Below, one piece after another: positions 22,571-29,964 of a DNA stretch of 31,117 nt (positions within the stretch are counted from its first letter, which is position 1; the number at the start of each line of letters is the position of its first letter). The stretch is taken from the NCBI GenBank assembly GCA_936924235.1, contig CAKZHN010000033.1, positions 1 to 31,117 on the forward strand, given 5' to 3'. The notes below the pieces were generated by a model. That model saw only the letters and a list, made by a program, of their open reading frames with translations, was not told the DNA's origin and ran no database searches. A program made the translations under genes and the position numbers. Source of the DNA: an uncultured Rhodoplanes sp. (GTDB lineage: Bacteria; Pseudomonadota; Alphaproteobacteria; Rhizobiales; Xanthobacteraceae).

Positions 22571-24901
22571 TTAAGCGCGCCGCTTCGCTTCCTGGATCGC
22601 CTGCCACACCTTGAACGGTGTGCACGGCGTGTCGATGTGCCGGATGCCGAGCCCCGACAGCGCGTCGACGATGGCGTTGACGCCGGCCGACAGCGAGCCG
22701 ACGGTGCCGGCCTCGCCCGCGCCCTTGACGCCGAGCGGGTTGGTCGGCGTCGGCACCGGATTGTCCTCGACCACCAGCGGGCAGAAGTCCTCGGCGCGCG
22801 GCATGGCGTAGTCCATGAACGAGCCGGAGATCACCTGGCCGGTCTGCGGATCGTAGGCCTTGTCCTCCATCAGCACCTGGCCAAGCCCCTGGGCGATGCC
22901 GCCCATGATCTGGCCCTTCACCAGCAGCGGGTTGATCACGGTGCCGACGTCGTCGACCACGCTGTAGCGGACCACGTTGGTGACGCCGGTCTCCGGATCG
23001 ATCTCGACCTCGCAGACATGGGCGCCGTTCGGGAAGTTGCCGCTCGTGGCCCGGTAGGTCGCGGTTTCGTACAGGCCGGGCTCCATGCCGGGCGGCAGCT
23101 TGTCCACCTTGAATGCGGTCTTGGCGACGTCGTGGATGCCGACGCCGCGGTCGGTGCCGGCGATGCTGAAGCGGCCATCCTTGAACTCCATGTCGCCTTC
23201 GGCGGCTTCGAGCATATGCGCCGCGAGCTTCTTGCCCTTGGCGATGACCTTGTCGGCCACCATCACGATGGCGCCGCCGCTCATCGTCGTGGAGCGTGAG
23301 CCGCCGGTGCCCATGCCGAACGCCACCGCTTCGGTGTCGCCTTGGACGAACTTGATGGCGTCCGGATCGACGCCCAAGCGATCGACCAGGATCTGCGTCT
23401 GGATCGTCGCATGGCCCTGGCCGTGCGAGATCGACCCGGTGACGAAGGTCATGCCGCCGAGCGGATCGAAGCGGATTTCCGCGGTCTCGTAGGTGGGGTC
23501 GGCGGCCTGCTCGATCGTGTTAGAGAGCCCGATGCCGCGAAGGAGCCCGCGCTTGGCCGACTCCTTGCGCCGCGCCTCGAAGCCGGTCCAATCGCCGAGC
23601 GTCATGGCGCGGTCCATGTTCTCCTCGAAGCGGCCGCTGTCATACGTGAAGGTGAGCGGCGTCTTGTAGGGCATCGCCGTTGGCGGAATGGTGTTGCGGC
23701 GGCGCAGCTCGGACGGATCGATCTTCATCTCGTCGGCGGCGATGTCGATCAGCCGCTCGATCATGTAGGACGCCTCGGGCCGTCCGGCGCCGCGATAGGG
23801 CGATGTGCAGTGCGTGTTGGTCAGCATGCCGGAGATCGCCACATGGGCCACGGGCGTGGTGTAGACACCGCACACCGTGCCGATGTTGACCACCGGCGGC
23901 AGCGCGCCGCGGAACGACACGAAAGCGCCGAGATTGCCGAAGCTCCGGATGCGCACGGCGAGGAATTTGCCGTCACGGTCGAGCGCCAGCGCCGCATCGA
24001 CGATGTTGTCGCGGGCGTCGTCGTCGCTGATATGCGCCTCGTTGCGGGTGGCGAGCCATTTCACCGGGCGGCCGACGCGGCGCGCCGCCCACAGCATCAG
24101 GATGATCTCGGGATAGACCGAGCCGCGCAGCCCGTAAGAGCCGCCGATGTCGCCCGTGATCAATCGGAGCTGGCTTTCCGGAATCTTCAGCGTGGTCTCG
24201 GCGATGGCATTGCGGAACAGCCACGGCCGCTGGAAGCCGAATTGCAGCGTGTAGCGGCCGGTGCCCGCGTCATACTCGCCGGTGACGCCGCGCGGCTCCA
24301 TGGTGTTGGCGGTGACACGGTTGATCACGAGCCGCTGCTCGATCACGTGGGCGGCGCGCGCGAAGGCCTCGTCGGTCGCGGCCTTATTGCCGGCCTGGTA
24401 GAAATAAGCCTCGTTGTTCGGGCAGTCGTCATAGAGCTGTGGCGCGCCAGGCTGGAACGCATCGCGCGCGTTCACCACCGCGGGCCGCGGCGCGTAATCG
24501 ACCTCGACGCGTTCGGCGGCGTCGCGCGCCTGATCGAGCGTGTCGGCGACCACGACCGCCACGGGGTAGCCGACATGCATGGCGCGGCTGATCGCGATCG
24601 CGGGGCGGTGCGGCAGGTACATCGGGCCGCCGTCGCGCTTCTTGTAGGGCGCCATGGTCGGCATGGTGCCGAGCCGGTCGGCCTCGTAGTCCTTGCCGGT
24701 CAGCACCGCATGGACGCCCGGCATCTGCAACGCGGCACGTGCATCGATGCCGCGGATATCGGCATGGGCGTGCGGCGAGCGCACGATCGCGGCGTGAAGC
24801 TGATCGGCGAGTTTGAGATCGTCGTAGTAGCGGCCGCGGCCCCTGAGCAGGCGAGGGTCCTCGCGACGCCGCACCGATTGACCGATCGAGAATTCACCCA
24901 T
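22571..24901 (-). CDS. xanthine dehydrogenase/aldehyde oxidase family molybdopterin-binding subunit (orphan)
   Basis: Starting at 24901 (GGAG site, MGEFSIGQSVRRREDPRLLRG) gives 776 aa, the length of a CoxL/large molybdenum subunit. Family features include the N-terminal RREDPRLLRGRGRYYDD, GGSYGLRG (253-260), YRGAGR (369-374) in the active-site loop position, and the catalytic Glu730 in GVKGAGEAG. The loop resembles the form II AYxGAGR type and not the AYRCSFR of true CO dehydrogenases, so it probably hydroxylates an aldehyde or N-heterocycle. The FAD (CoxM) and 2Fe-2S (CoxS) subunit genes normally adjacent are missing on both sides. It is divergent from a Bug gene and convergent with boxB. 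Confidence 0.9.
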   Translation of the reverse strand: MGEFSIGQSVRRREDPRLLRGRGRYYDDLKLADQLHAAIVRSPHAHADIRGIDARAALQMPGVHAVLTGKDYEADRLGTMPTMAPYKKRDGGPMYLPHRPAIAISRAMHVGYPVAVVVADTLDQARDAAERVEVDYAPRPAVVNARDAFQPGAPQLYDDCPNNEAYFYQAGNKAATDEAFARAAHVIEQRLVINRVTANTMEPRGVTGEYDAGTGRYTLQFGFQRPWLFRNAIAETTLKIPESQLRLITGDIGGSYGLRGSVYPEIILMLWAARRVGRPVKWLATRNEAHISDDDARDNIVDAALALDRDGKFLAVRIRSFGNLGAFVSFRGALPPVVNIGTVCGVYTTPVAHVAISGMLTNTHCTSPYRGAGRPEASYMIERLIDIAADEMKIDPSELRRRNTIPPTAMPYKTPLTFTYDSGRFEENMDRAMTLGDWTGFEARRKESAKRGLLRGIGLSNTIEQAADPTYETAEIRFDPLGGMTFVTGSISHGQGHATIQTQILVDRLGVDPDAIKFVQGDTEAVAFGMGTGGSRSTTMSGGAIVMVADKVIAKGKKLAAHMLEAAEGDMEFKDGRFSIAGTDRGVGIHDVAKTAFKVDKLPPGMEPGLYETATYRATSGNFPNGAHVCEVEIDPETGVTNVVRYSVVDDVGTVINPLLVKGQIMGGIAQGLGQVLMEDKAYDPQTGQVISGSFMDYAMPRAEDFCPLVVEDNPVPTPTNPLGVKGAGEAGTVGSLSAGVNAIVDALSGLGIRHIDTPCTPFKVWQAIQEAKRRA

Positions 24902-24950
24902 GTGAGACTCCGCAAGACACACCAGTCTAAACGGCTGCCGTGCGATCCGT

Positions 24951-24969
24951 CATCCCGCCATGCGGGATG
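24951..24969. promoter_or_regulatory. palindrome in the divergent gap
   Basis: CATCCCGC (24951-24958) and GCGGGATG (24962-24969) are perfect inverted repeats around CAT. It lies between the divergent molybdenum-enzyme and Bug genes. It could be an operator for both or a hairpin in either leader; no neighbour regulator is present to decide. Confidence 0.35.
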
Positions 24970-25052
24970 GTTGCTTTACAGGCTGCGGCCATCGCATAAC
25001 ATCGCCGAGAGCGGCGAAGCATCACAACAGCCGCGTCGGGAGAGGAAATGCC

Positions 25053-26027
25053 ATGCGCGCTGCCGCAATCGCTCTGTTGTTGGGGTTCGTCGTCGCAGCC
25101 GGTACTGACCGGGCGCGGGCCCAGGACGACTATCCGAGCCGCACCATCACCTTCCTCTGCCCGTTCCCGGCCGGCGGCGGCACAGACATCCTGACGCGGC
25201 TTTTGGCGCAGGAGCTTCAGGAAAAGCTCGGCAAGCCTGTCATCGTCGACAACCGGCCCGGCGCCGGCACGCAGATCGCGGCGAATGCCACGGCGAAGAG
25301 CCCGCCCGACGGCTATACGCTGTTTCTCGCCCCGATCACGACGCTTGCCATCGGGCCCAGCGTGTTCAAATCGCTGCCTTACGACACCGTGAAGGACTTT
25401 GCGCCGGTCGGACTCGTCGGCTCGGCGCAGTTCGCCCTCGTCGCCAATCCCAATCTCGGCGCGCCGACACTTCCGGACCTGATCAAGCTCATCAGGAGCA
25501 AGGATGGTCAGATGCAATACGGCACCTCGGGATCGTCGACGCCGCATCACCTGTTCATGGAGATGTTCCTGAAGCAGATCGGTGCCAAAGCTCAGCACGT
25601 GCCTTATCGCGGCAGCGTGCCGGCGATGACCGATGTCATCTCCGGCCAGATTCCCATGATGATGGTCGATCTCGCCGTGGCCATGGGCAACATCCAGGAA
25701 GGCAAGCTCAAGGTCTACGGCGTCACCTCGGCGACGCGGATCAAGGCGATGCCTGACGTTCCGACGATCGCCGAAGCGGGGCTGCCGGGCTTCGCAGCAA
25801 CCGGCTGGTTCTCGGTGGTGACACGCGCCGGCACGCCGCGGCCGGTCATCGACAAGATCAACGGCGTGCTGATGCCTTATCTCAAGCGCCCCGAGGTGCA
25901 GGACAAGCTCAACGCCGCGGCGATCACGCCGCTCACCAGCACGCCCGACGAACTCGCGAAGTTCATCCCGGCCGAGATCGAGAAGTGGGCCAAGGTGGTC
26001 AAGGACGCCGGCATCGAGCCGCAGTGA
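25053..26027 (+). CDS. Bug/TctC-type solute-binding protein
   Basis: A 324-aa precursor with start at 25053 behind GAGAGGA and a signal peptide ending at ARA (residue 23). Bug marks: TITFLCPFPAGGGTDILTRLL, NRPGAGTQIAANATAKSPPD followed by GYT, YGTSGSSTPHHLFMEMF, VPYRGSVPAMTDVISG and MPDVPTIAEAGLPGFAATGW. It stands divergent from the orphan molybdenum enzyme; a link such as uptake of that enzyme's substrate is possible but unproven. No TctA/TctB genes are near. Confidence 0.93.
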   Translation: MRAAAIALLLGFVVAAGTDRARAQDDYPSRTITFLCPFPAGGGTDILTRLLAQELQEKLGKPVIVDNRPGAGTQIAANATAKSPPDGYTLFLAPITTLAIGPSVFKSLPYDTVKDFAPVGLVGSAQFALVANPNLGAPTLPDLIKLIRSKDGQMQYGTSGSSTPHHLFMEMFLKQIGAKAQHVPYRGSVPAMTDVISGQIPMMMVDLAVAMGNIQEGKLKVYGVTSATRIKAMPDVPTIAEAGLPGFAATGWFSVVTRAGTPRPVIDKINGVLMPYLKRPEVQDKLNAAAITPLTSTPDELAKFIPAEIEKWAKVVKDAGIEPQ

Positions 26028-26031
26028 AGCC

Positions 26032-26052
26032 GCGACGAGCGCTACTCGTCGC
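26032..26052. terminator. symmetrical hairpin between convergent genes
   Basis: GCGACGAG (26032-26039) and CTCGTCGC (26045-26052) form a perfect 8-base stem with loop CGCTA. The loop contains the stop codon of the ATPase gene and the stem lies 4 bases after the Bug stop. It could stop transcripts from both sides, but no T tract follows on either strand. Confidence 0.4.
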
Positions 26053-26812
26053 CCATCATCGTCTCGATGAACCCCTCCGGGTCCATCCAGAACTCCCGCA
26101 TCAGCCGATAGTGCTCGGTGTCCTCCACCCGCACCGTGTCGAGCCCGTATTTGGTCAGCTGCAACAGCCGCGCGTTCGGATAGGCCATCAGCATCGGCGA
26201 ATGCGTCGCCATGATCACTTGGCTTATTCCGGACTCGTCCATGCGCCGTAATAGCTTGAGGAACTCGATCTGCCGTGCTGGCGACAGCGCCGACTCCGGC
26301 TCGTCGAAGATGAATATGCCTTGGCGTCGGCATCGCTCCTGAAAGAAGCGCAAAAAGCCTTCGCCGTGCGAATGCGACAGGAAATCAGGCGGCAACTCGT
26401 CGGCATCGCGCGCAGCCTCATCCAGATAGCGCGCGACCGAGAAGAAGCTCTCGGCGCGGAAGAACCAGCCCTGCGTGATCTTCGGCAGCCAGCTCGCGCG
26501 CAGCGCTTTCGACAGTTGGCCGCCCATCACCTCGACGGCGCGCGAGTGATCGACCGGACGATAGCCCTTGCCGCCTCCGGCTTCGTCATAGCCGGCGAGC
26601 GCGGCGATACCTTCGAGCAGCGTGGATTTGCCGGTGCCGTTCTCGCCGACAATGATGGTGATGGCACGGTCGAAGCCTAAGTCGAACTCTTTCTGCAGGA
26701 AGGGCAGGCAGAACGGGTACGCGGCCGGATCGCTGACCTTGTCGCGGTCGAGCCAGACGCGCCGCAGATACGGCGCCGGCAGATTGATGGTGCGGGCTCG
26801 TCGGCTGGCCAT
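26042..26812 (-). CDS. stand-alone AAA/ABC-type ATPase
   Basis: A 256-aa soluble ATPase with Walker A GENGTGKST (56-64), a signature-like SHGEGFLRFF (148-157), Walker B IFIFDEPESALSP (166-178) and a switch His204 in ATHSPML. This is the compact ABC-like layout of predicted ATPases such as COG3910, related to the SMC/RecF type heads but with no coiled coil. The first domain ends at EGIAALAGYDEAGG. Partners are not recognisable; it follows the run of three Bug genes by 52 bases and may share their transcript by chance. No nuclease or TOPRIM gene that would mark a defence system is adjacent. Confidence 0.82.
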   Translation of the reverse strand: MASRRARTINLPAPYLRRVWLDRDKVSDPAAYPFCLPFLQKEFDLGFDRAITIIVGENGTGKSTLLEGIAALAGYDEAGGGKGYRPVDHSRAVEVMGGQLSKALRASWLPKITQGWFFRAESFFSVARYLDEAARDADELPPDFLSHSHGEGFLRFFQERCRRQGIFIFDEPESALSPARQIEFLKLLRRMDESGISQVIMATHSPMLMAYPNARLLQLTKYGLDTVRVEDTEHYRLMREFWMDPEGFIETMMGDE

Positions 26813-26825
26813 GCGTTATTATGCA
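26812..26825. promoter_or_regulatory. weak BoxR-like palindrome at the ATPase start
   Basis: TGCGTTATTATGCA agrees with TGCATTATAATGCA at 12 of 14 bases, the same score as operator 2, and touches the ATPase start codon. It is outside the box island, so it may be chance. Confidence 0.2.
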
Positions 26826-26864
26826 GCACGTCTGCTGTGCCCGCAAAAGTTGCCGGGGGGTTGC

Positions 26865-27851
26865 TTAGTCGAGCTTCGGAATCTTCGCCGCCTCGATCGC
26901 CTTGCTGAACCGCGCCACGTCCGCCTTGAACGTCGCGGCGAATTGCTCGGGCGTGTCGCCGACCGGATCCTGGCCGGTCTGGACGAGCGTCTCGCGCACT
27001 TTTGGATCGGCGAGCGCCTGCGCCACCGCCTGCTGGATGGTCTTGACGATCTCGGGCGGCGTGCCGGCCGGCACGAACATCGCATTCCAGCTGCCGACCT
27101 CGAGTCCCTTGATGCCCTGCTCGGCCGCGGTCGCCACGTTCGGCAGCGCCTCCATCCGCTTGGTGCCGGTGACGCCGAGCCCACGGATCAGGTTGCTCTG
27201 CACGTTGGCGATGCCGTTGGCCTGCGGCAGGAAGGCAAGCTGGATGTCGTTGCTGATCAGCGCCGTCACCATCGGCGCGTCGCCGCGATAGGGGATGTGC
27301 TCCATCTTGATGCCGGCGATGTTGTTGAACATCTCGGCAAAGATGTGCAGCGAGGAGCCGGGCCCGCTCGAGCCGAAGTTCATCGCGCCGGGCTTCTGTT
27401 TGGCCTCCTTGGCGAGCTCGGTGAGATTGGTGGCGGGGTCCTTCGGCGAGCCGGCGATCACGAACTGGGTCGAGATCACCATGGTCACCGGGATGAAATC
27501 CTTCGACGGGTCGAACGGCAGCTTGCTGTACAGCGCCGACGCGCTCGACATGGCGCTGGTGTGCAGCAGGATCGTGTAGCCGTCGGGCGGCGACTTCGCG
27601 ACGATGTCGGCGCCGAGATTGCCGCCGGCGCCCGGGCGGTTGTCGATGATGATCGGCTGCTTGAGGATCTCGCTCATCTTGTTGGTGACGATCTGGCCGA
27701 GGATGCTGACGCCGCCGCCCGGCGCATAGGGCACGACCACGCGGATCGTCCGGTTCGGATAGCCCTGCGCCTGCGCGCTCATAGTCCCGGCGCTCATGGT
27801 TCCGGCGCAGATCCAAAGCACTGCGCCGAGCATCAAGCCAAATCGCTGCAT
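26865..27851 (-). CDS. Bug/TctC-type solute-binding protein with altered ligand loop
   Basis: A 328-aa precursor starting at 27851 behind AAGGAA. The signal peptide contains a tandem AGTMSAGTMSA, and cleavage is likely after SAQA. Bug marks are present (RPGAGGNLGADIVAKSPPDG then YT, NFGSSGPGSSLHIFAEMF, IPYRGDAPMVTALISN). Unlike the other five in the window, the first ligand loop reads PGGGVSILGQIV: the usual Asp is Ser49 and the following Ala-Arg is Gly-Gln. That suggests a changed ligand. It is third in an operon-like run with the two Bug genes upstream, 36 bases after the second. Confidence 0.92.
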   Translation of the reverse strand: MQRFGLMLGAVLWICAGTMSAGTMSAQAQGYPNRTIRVVVPYAPGGGVSILGQIVTNKMSEILKQPIIIDNRPGAGGNLGADIVAKSPPDGYTILLHTSAMSSASALYSKLPFDPSKDFIPVTMVISTQFVIAGSPKDPATNLTELAKEAKQKPGAMNFGSSGPGSSLHIFAEMFNNIAGIKMEHIPYRGDAPMVTALISNDIQLAFLPQANGIANVQSNLIRGLGVTGTKRMEALPNVATAAEQGIKGLEVGSWNAMFVPAGTPPEIVKTIQQAVAQALADPKVRETLVQTGQDPVGDTPEQFAATFKADVARFSKAIEAAKIPKLD

Positions 27852-27887
27852 TTCTTGTTCCTTGGTTCGTTCCCGTTCGCTGGATCG

Positions 27888-28868
27888 CTATTGTTTCGGG
27901 ATTTTCGCATCCGCGATGAGGTTTGTGAACTTGACGATCTCGTCCTTGAAGTAGGCCTCGAACATGGCAGGCGTGCTGCCCACCGGCTCATAGGCCATGC
28001 TTTTCAGCCGCTCGTTGATCTCGGGCGTGGCAATGGCCTTGGCGACCTCGGCCTGGATGCGCTCGATCGCCGCACCCGGCGTGCCGGCCGGCATGAACCA
28101 GCCCTGCCAGCCCGCCGACGCAAAGCCCGGCAGGTTCGCCGCTTCGGCCACGGTCGGCACATTGGCGACTGTGGCCGAGCGCTTTGGCCCAGTGACGGCG
28201 AGCGCGGTGAGCCGGCCTTCCTGAATGAGCGGCACCGCGGCGGAGAGCGGGATGACCGCAACCTCGATCTCGCCTGCAATGAGCGCGGTGTGGATCTGGC
28301 CGTCGCCGCGGAACGGCACGGCGACAATGTCGACGCCGGCGGCGCGCTTGAGCATCTCCATGGTGAGTTGCAGCGGGTTGCCGGGTCCGCTCGAACCGTA
28401 GTTGAGCTTGCCGGGGTTGGCGCGGGCGCGCGTGAGAAGCTCCTGCACCGAGGTGATGCCGGACTTCGGGCTCGCCACCAGCGCCAGGTTCGAGGCCACG
28501 ATCTGGGTGACCGGCGCGAAGTCCTTCGCGGTGTCGAACGGCAGCGTGCGATAGAGTGCAGGCGCGATCGCGGCGCCATTGGTGTTGTGCAGGATGGTGT
28601 AGCCGTCGGGCGGCGATTTCGCCGCGGCATCGGCGCCGAGCGTGCCGCCCGCGCCGGGTTTGTTCTCGACGATGATCGGCTGGCCGACTTGCTCGGCGAC
28701 CTTGTTGCCGATCAGGCGCGCCAGGATGTCGGCCGCGCCGCCCGGCGGGAACGGCACGATCAGCCGAATGGGACGGCTGGGATAGGTCTCGGCTGCGGCG
28801 TGGTGCGGTGCTGCCGCTGCCAGCAGCAGCACCAGCGCAGAGCACCAGATCGGCAGCCGGGTTCTCAC
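27888..28868 (-). CDS. Bug/TctC-type solute-binding protein
   Basis: A GTG start at 28868 gives 326 aa; the only nearby ATG, at the preceding stop, closes after two codons. The signal peptide ends near HAAA (residue 26). Marks: RLIVPFPPGGAADILARLI (Asp47 in place), NKPGAGGTLGADAAAKSPPD then GYT, NYGSSGPGNPLQLTMEMLKR and VPFRGDGQIHTALIAG. It is markedly similar to the next gene upstream, especially NYGSxGxGNPLxLTMEMLK and the C-terminal ADAKIPK, which indicates tandem duplication. The start is 4 bases after the preceding stop, so translation is probably coupled. Confidence 0.92.
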   Translation of the reverse strand: MRTRLPIWCSALVLLLAAAAPHHAAAETYPSRPIRLIVPFPPGGAADILARLIGNKVAEQVGQPIIVENKPGAGGTLGADAAAKSPPDGYTILHNTNGAAIAPALYRTLPFDTAKDFAPVTQIVASNLALVASPKSGITSVQELLTRARANPGKLNYGSSGPGNPLQLTMEMLKRAAGVDIVAVPFRGDGQIHTALIAGEIEVAVIPLSAAVPLIQEGRLTALAVTGPKRSATVANVPTVAEAANLPGFASAGWQGWFMPAGTPGAAIERIQAEVAKAIATPEINERLKSMAYEPVGSTPAMFEAYFKDEIVKFTNLIADAKIPKQ

Positions 28869-28872
28869 GGCA

Positions 28873-29838
28873 TCAATCCAGCTTCGGGATTTTCGCGTCC
28901 GCGATGATCTTGGCGAACTTCACGATATCGGCACGGAACACCCGGTCGAACTCCTCGGGCGTGCTGCCCACGCCTTCGTTGCCGCCTGCCTTCAACCGCT
29001 CGATCACGTCGGGCTGCTTCAGCGCCTTCGCGGTTTCCTGCTGCAGACGTAGCACGATCTCGCGCGGCGTGTTGGCCGGCATGAAATAACCCTGCCAGCT
29101 GGTCGAATCGAATCCCGGGATGGTCTCGGCGACCGTCGGCACGTTCGGCAGCGCCGGCGAGCGTTTGGCGCCACCGACCGCCAGCGCCTTGAGCTGGCCG
29201 CTCTCGACCAGCGGCAGCGTGGTGGCCATCGGCATCACGCCGATCTGGATTTCTCCTGCGATCAGCGCGGCGTTGGCCGGCGCGTCGCCGCGATAGGTCA
29301 CGGCCTGAACCTCGATGCCGGCTGCGCTCTTGAGCATCTCCATCGTCAGGCTCAGCGGATTGCCGACACCGGTCGAGCCGTAGTTGAGCGAGCCGGGCTT
29401 CGACTTGGCGAGCTTGATCAACTCGGCGACGTTGTTGGCTTCGAGCTTGGGATTGGCGACCAGCAGCAGCTGCGACTGCACGATCTGTGTGACCGCGATG
29501 AAGTCTTTCTCGACGTCGAACGGCAGCGCCTTGTAGAGCGACGGGCTGATGGAAAGACCGTTGACGGTCTGCAGCACGGTGTAACCGTCGGGCGGCGACT
29601 TCGCGAGCACGTCCGAGGCGAGGTTGCCGCCGGCGCCGGGCCGGTTCTCGATGATCATCGGCTGGCCGAGGCCTTCCGACACCTTCTGGCCGACCAGCCG
29701 GGCGAGGGTGTCGACCGCGCCACCTGCCGCGAACGGCACCAGCACGCGGACCGGACGATTGGGATAGCTCTGCGCGAAAGCCGACACCGAAGTGAGCGCA
29801 AGCAGGGTTGCGGCCAGCGCCAGTTGGCGAAGTCTCAT
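28873..29838 (-). CDS. Bug/TctC-type solute-binding protein
   Basis: The 321-aa precursor, first of the three-gene run, starts at 29838 behind GGAGGAA. Signal peptide cleavage is likely after AFA (residue 22). Marks: RVLVPFAAGGAVDTLARLV (Asp43), NRPGAGGNLASDVLAKSPPD then GYT, NYGSTGVGNPLSLTMEMLKS, VTYRGDAPANAALIAG and LPNVPTVAETIPGFDSTSW. It is the closest relative, within the window, of the following gene. The transporter membrane components are absent. Confidence 0.93.
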   Translation of the reverse strand: MRLRQLALAATLLALTSVSAFAQSYPNRPVRVLVPFAAGGAVDTLARLVGQKVSEGLGQPMIIENRPGAGGNLASDVLAKSPPDGYTVLQTVNGLSISPSLYKALPFDVEKDFIAVTQIVQSQLLLVANPKLEANNVAELIKLAKSKPGSLNYGSTGVGNPLSLTMEMLKSAAGIEVQAVTYRGDAPANAALIAGEIQIGVMPMATTLPLVESGQLKALAVGGAKRSPALPNVPTVAETIPGFDSTSWQGYFMPANTPREIVLRLQQETAKALKQPDVIERLKAGGNEGVGSTPEEFDRVFRADIVKFAKIIADAKIPKLD

Positions 29839-29912
29839 TCCGAATTCCTCCCCCGAGTGCCCGTATCGCGGGACACCTGTATCGTTTGCTTGACGCTACC
29901 AAAACAAAAGCA

Positions 29913-29937
29913 AATGGCCGGGACAAGCCCGGCCATT
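29913..29937 (-). terminator. intrinsic terminator of the aminotransferase gene
   Basis: AATGGCCGGG (29913-29922) and CCCGGCCATT (29928-29937) form a perfect 10-base stem with a 5-base loop. On the minus strand it is followed by a T-rich run (TGCTTTTGTTTT), and it lies 28 bases after the aminotransferase stop codon. Confidence 0.85.
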
Positions 29938-29964
29938 CGTCACACCTGGCGTGGATCGTCTTGA

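Noticed and set aside
22571..24901. Reading the molybdenum subunit as CO dehydrogenase CoxL
   Set aside because: The active-site loop is YRGAGR, not the AYRCSFR of true CoxL, and CoxM/CoxS are absent.
26042..26812. ATPase as part of a phage-defence pair (for example OLD or Gabija-like)
   Set aside because: It has no TOPRIM or nuclease domain and no helicase neighbour; its neighbours are Bug genes.
23342..28907. Long plus-strand frames (about 588 aa at 23342-25108 and 761 aa at 26622-28907)
   Set aside because: They lie antisense to the molybdenum-enzyme, ATPase and Bug genes and show only Arg/Ala/Gly/His-rich composition without domains.
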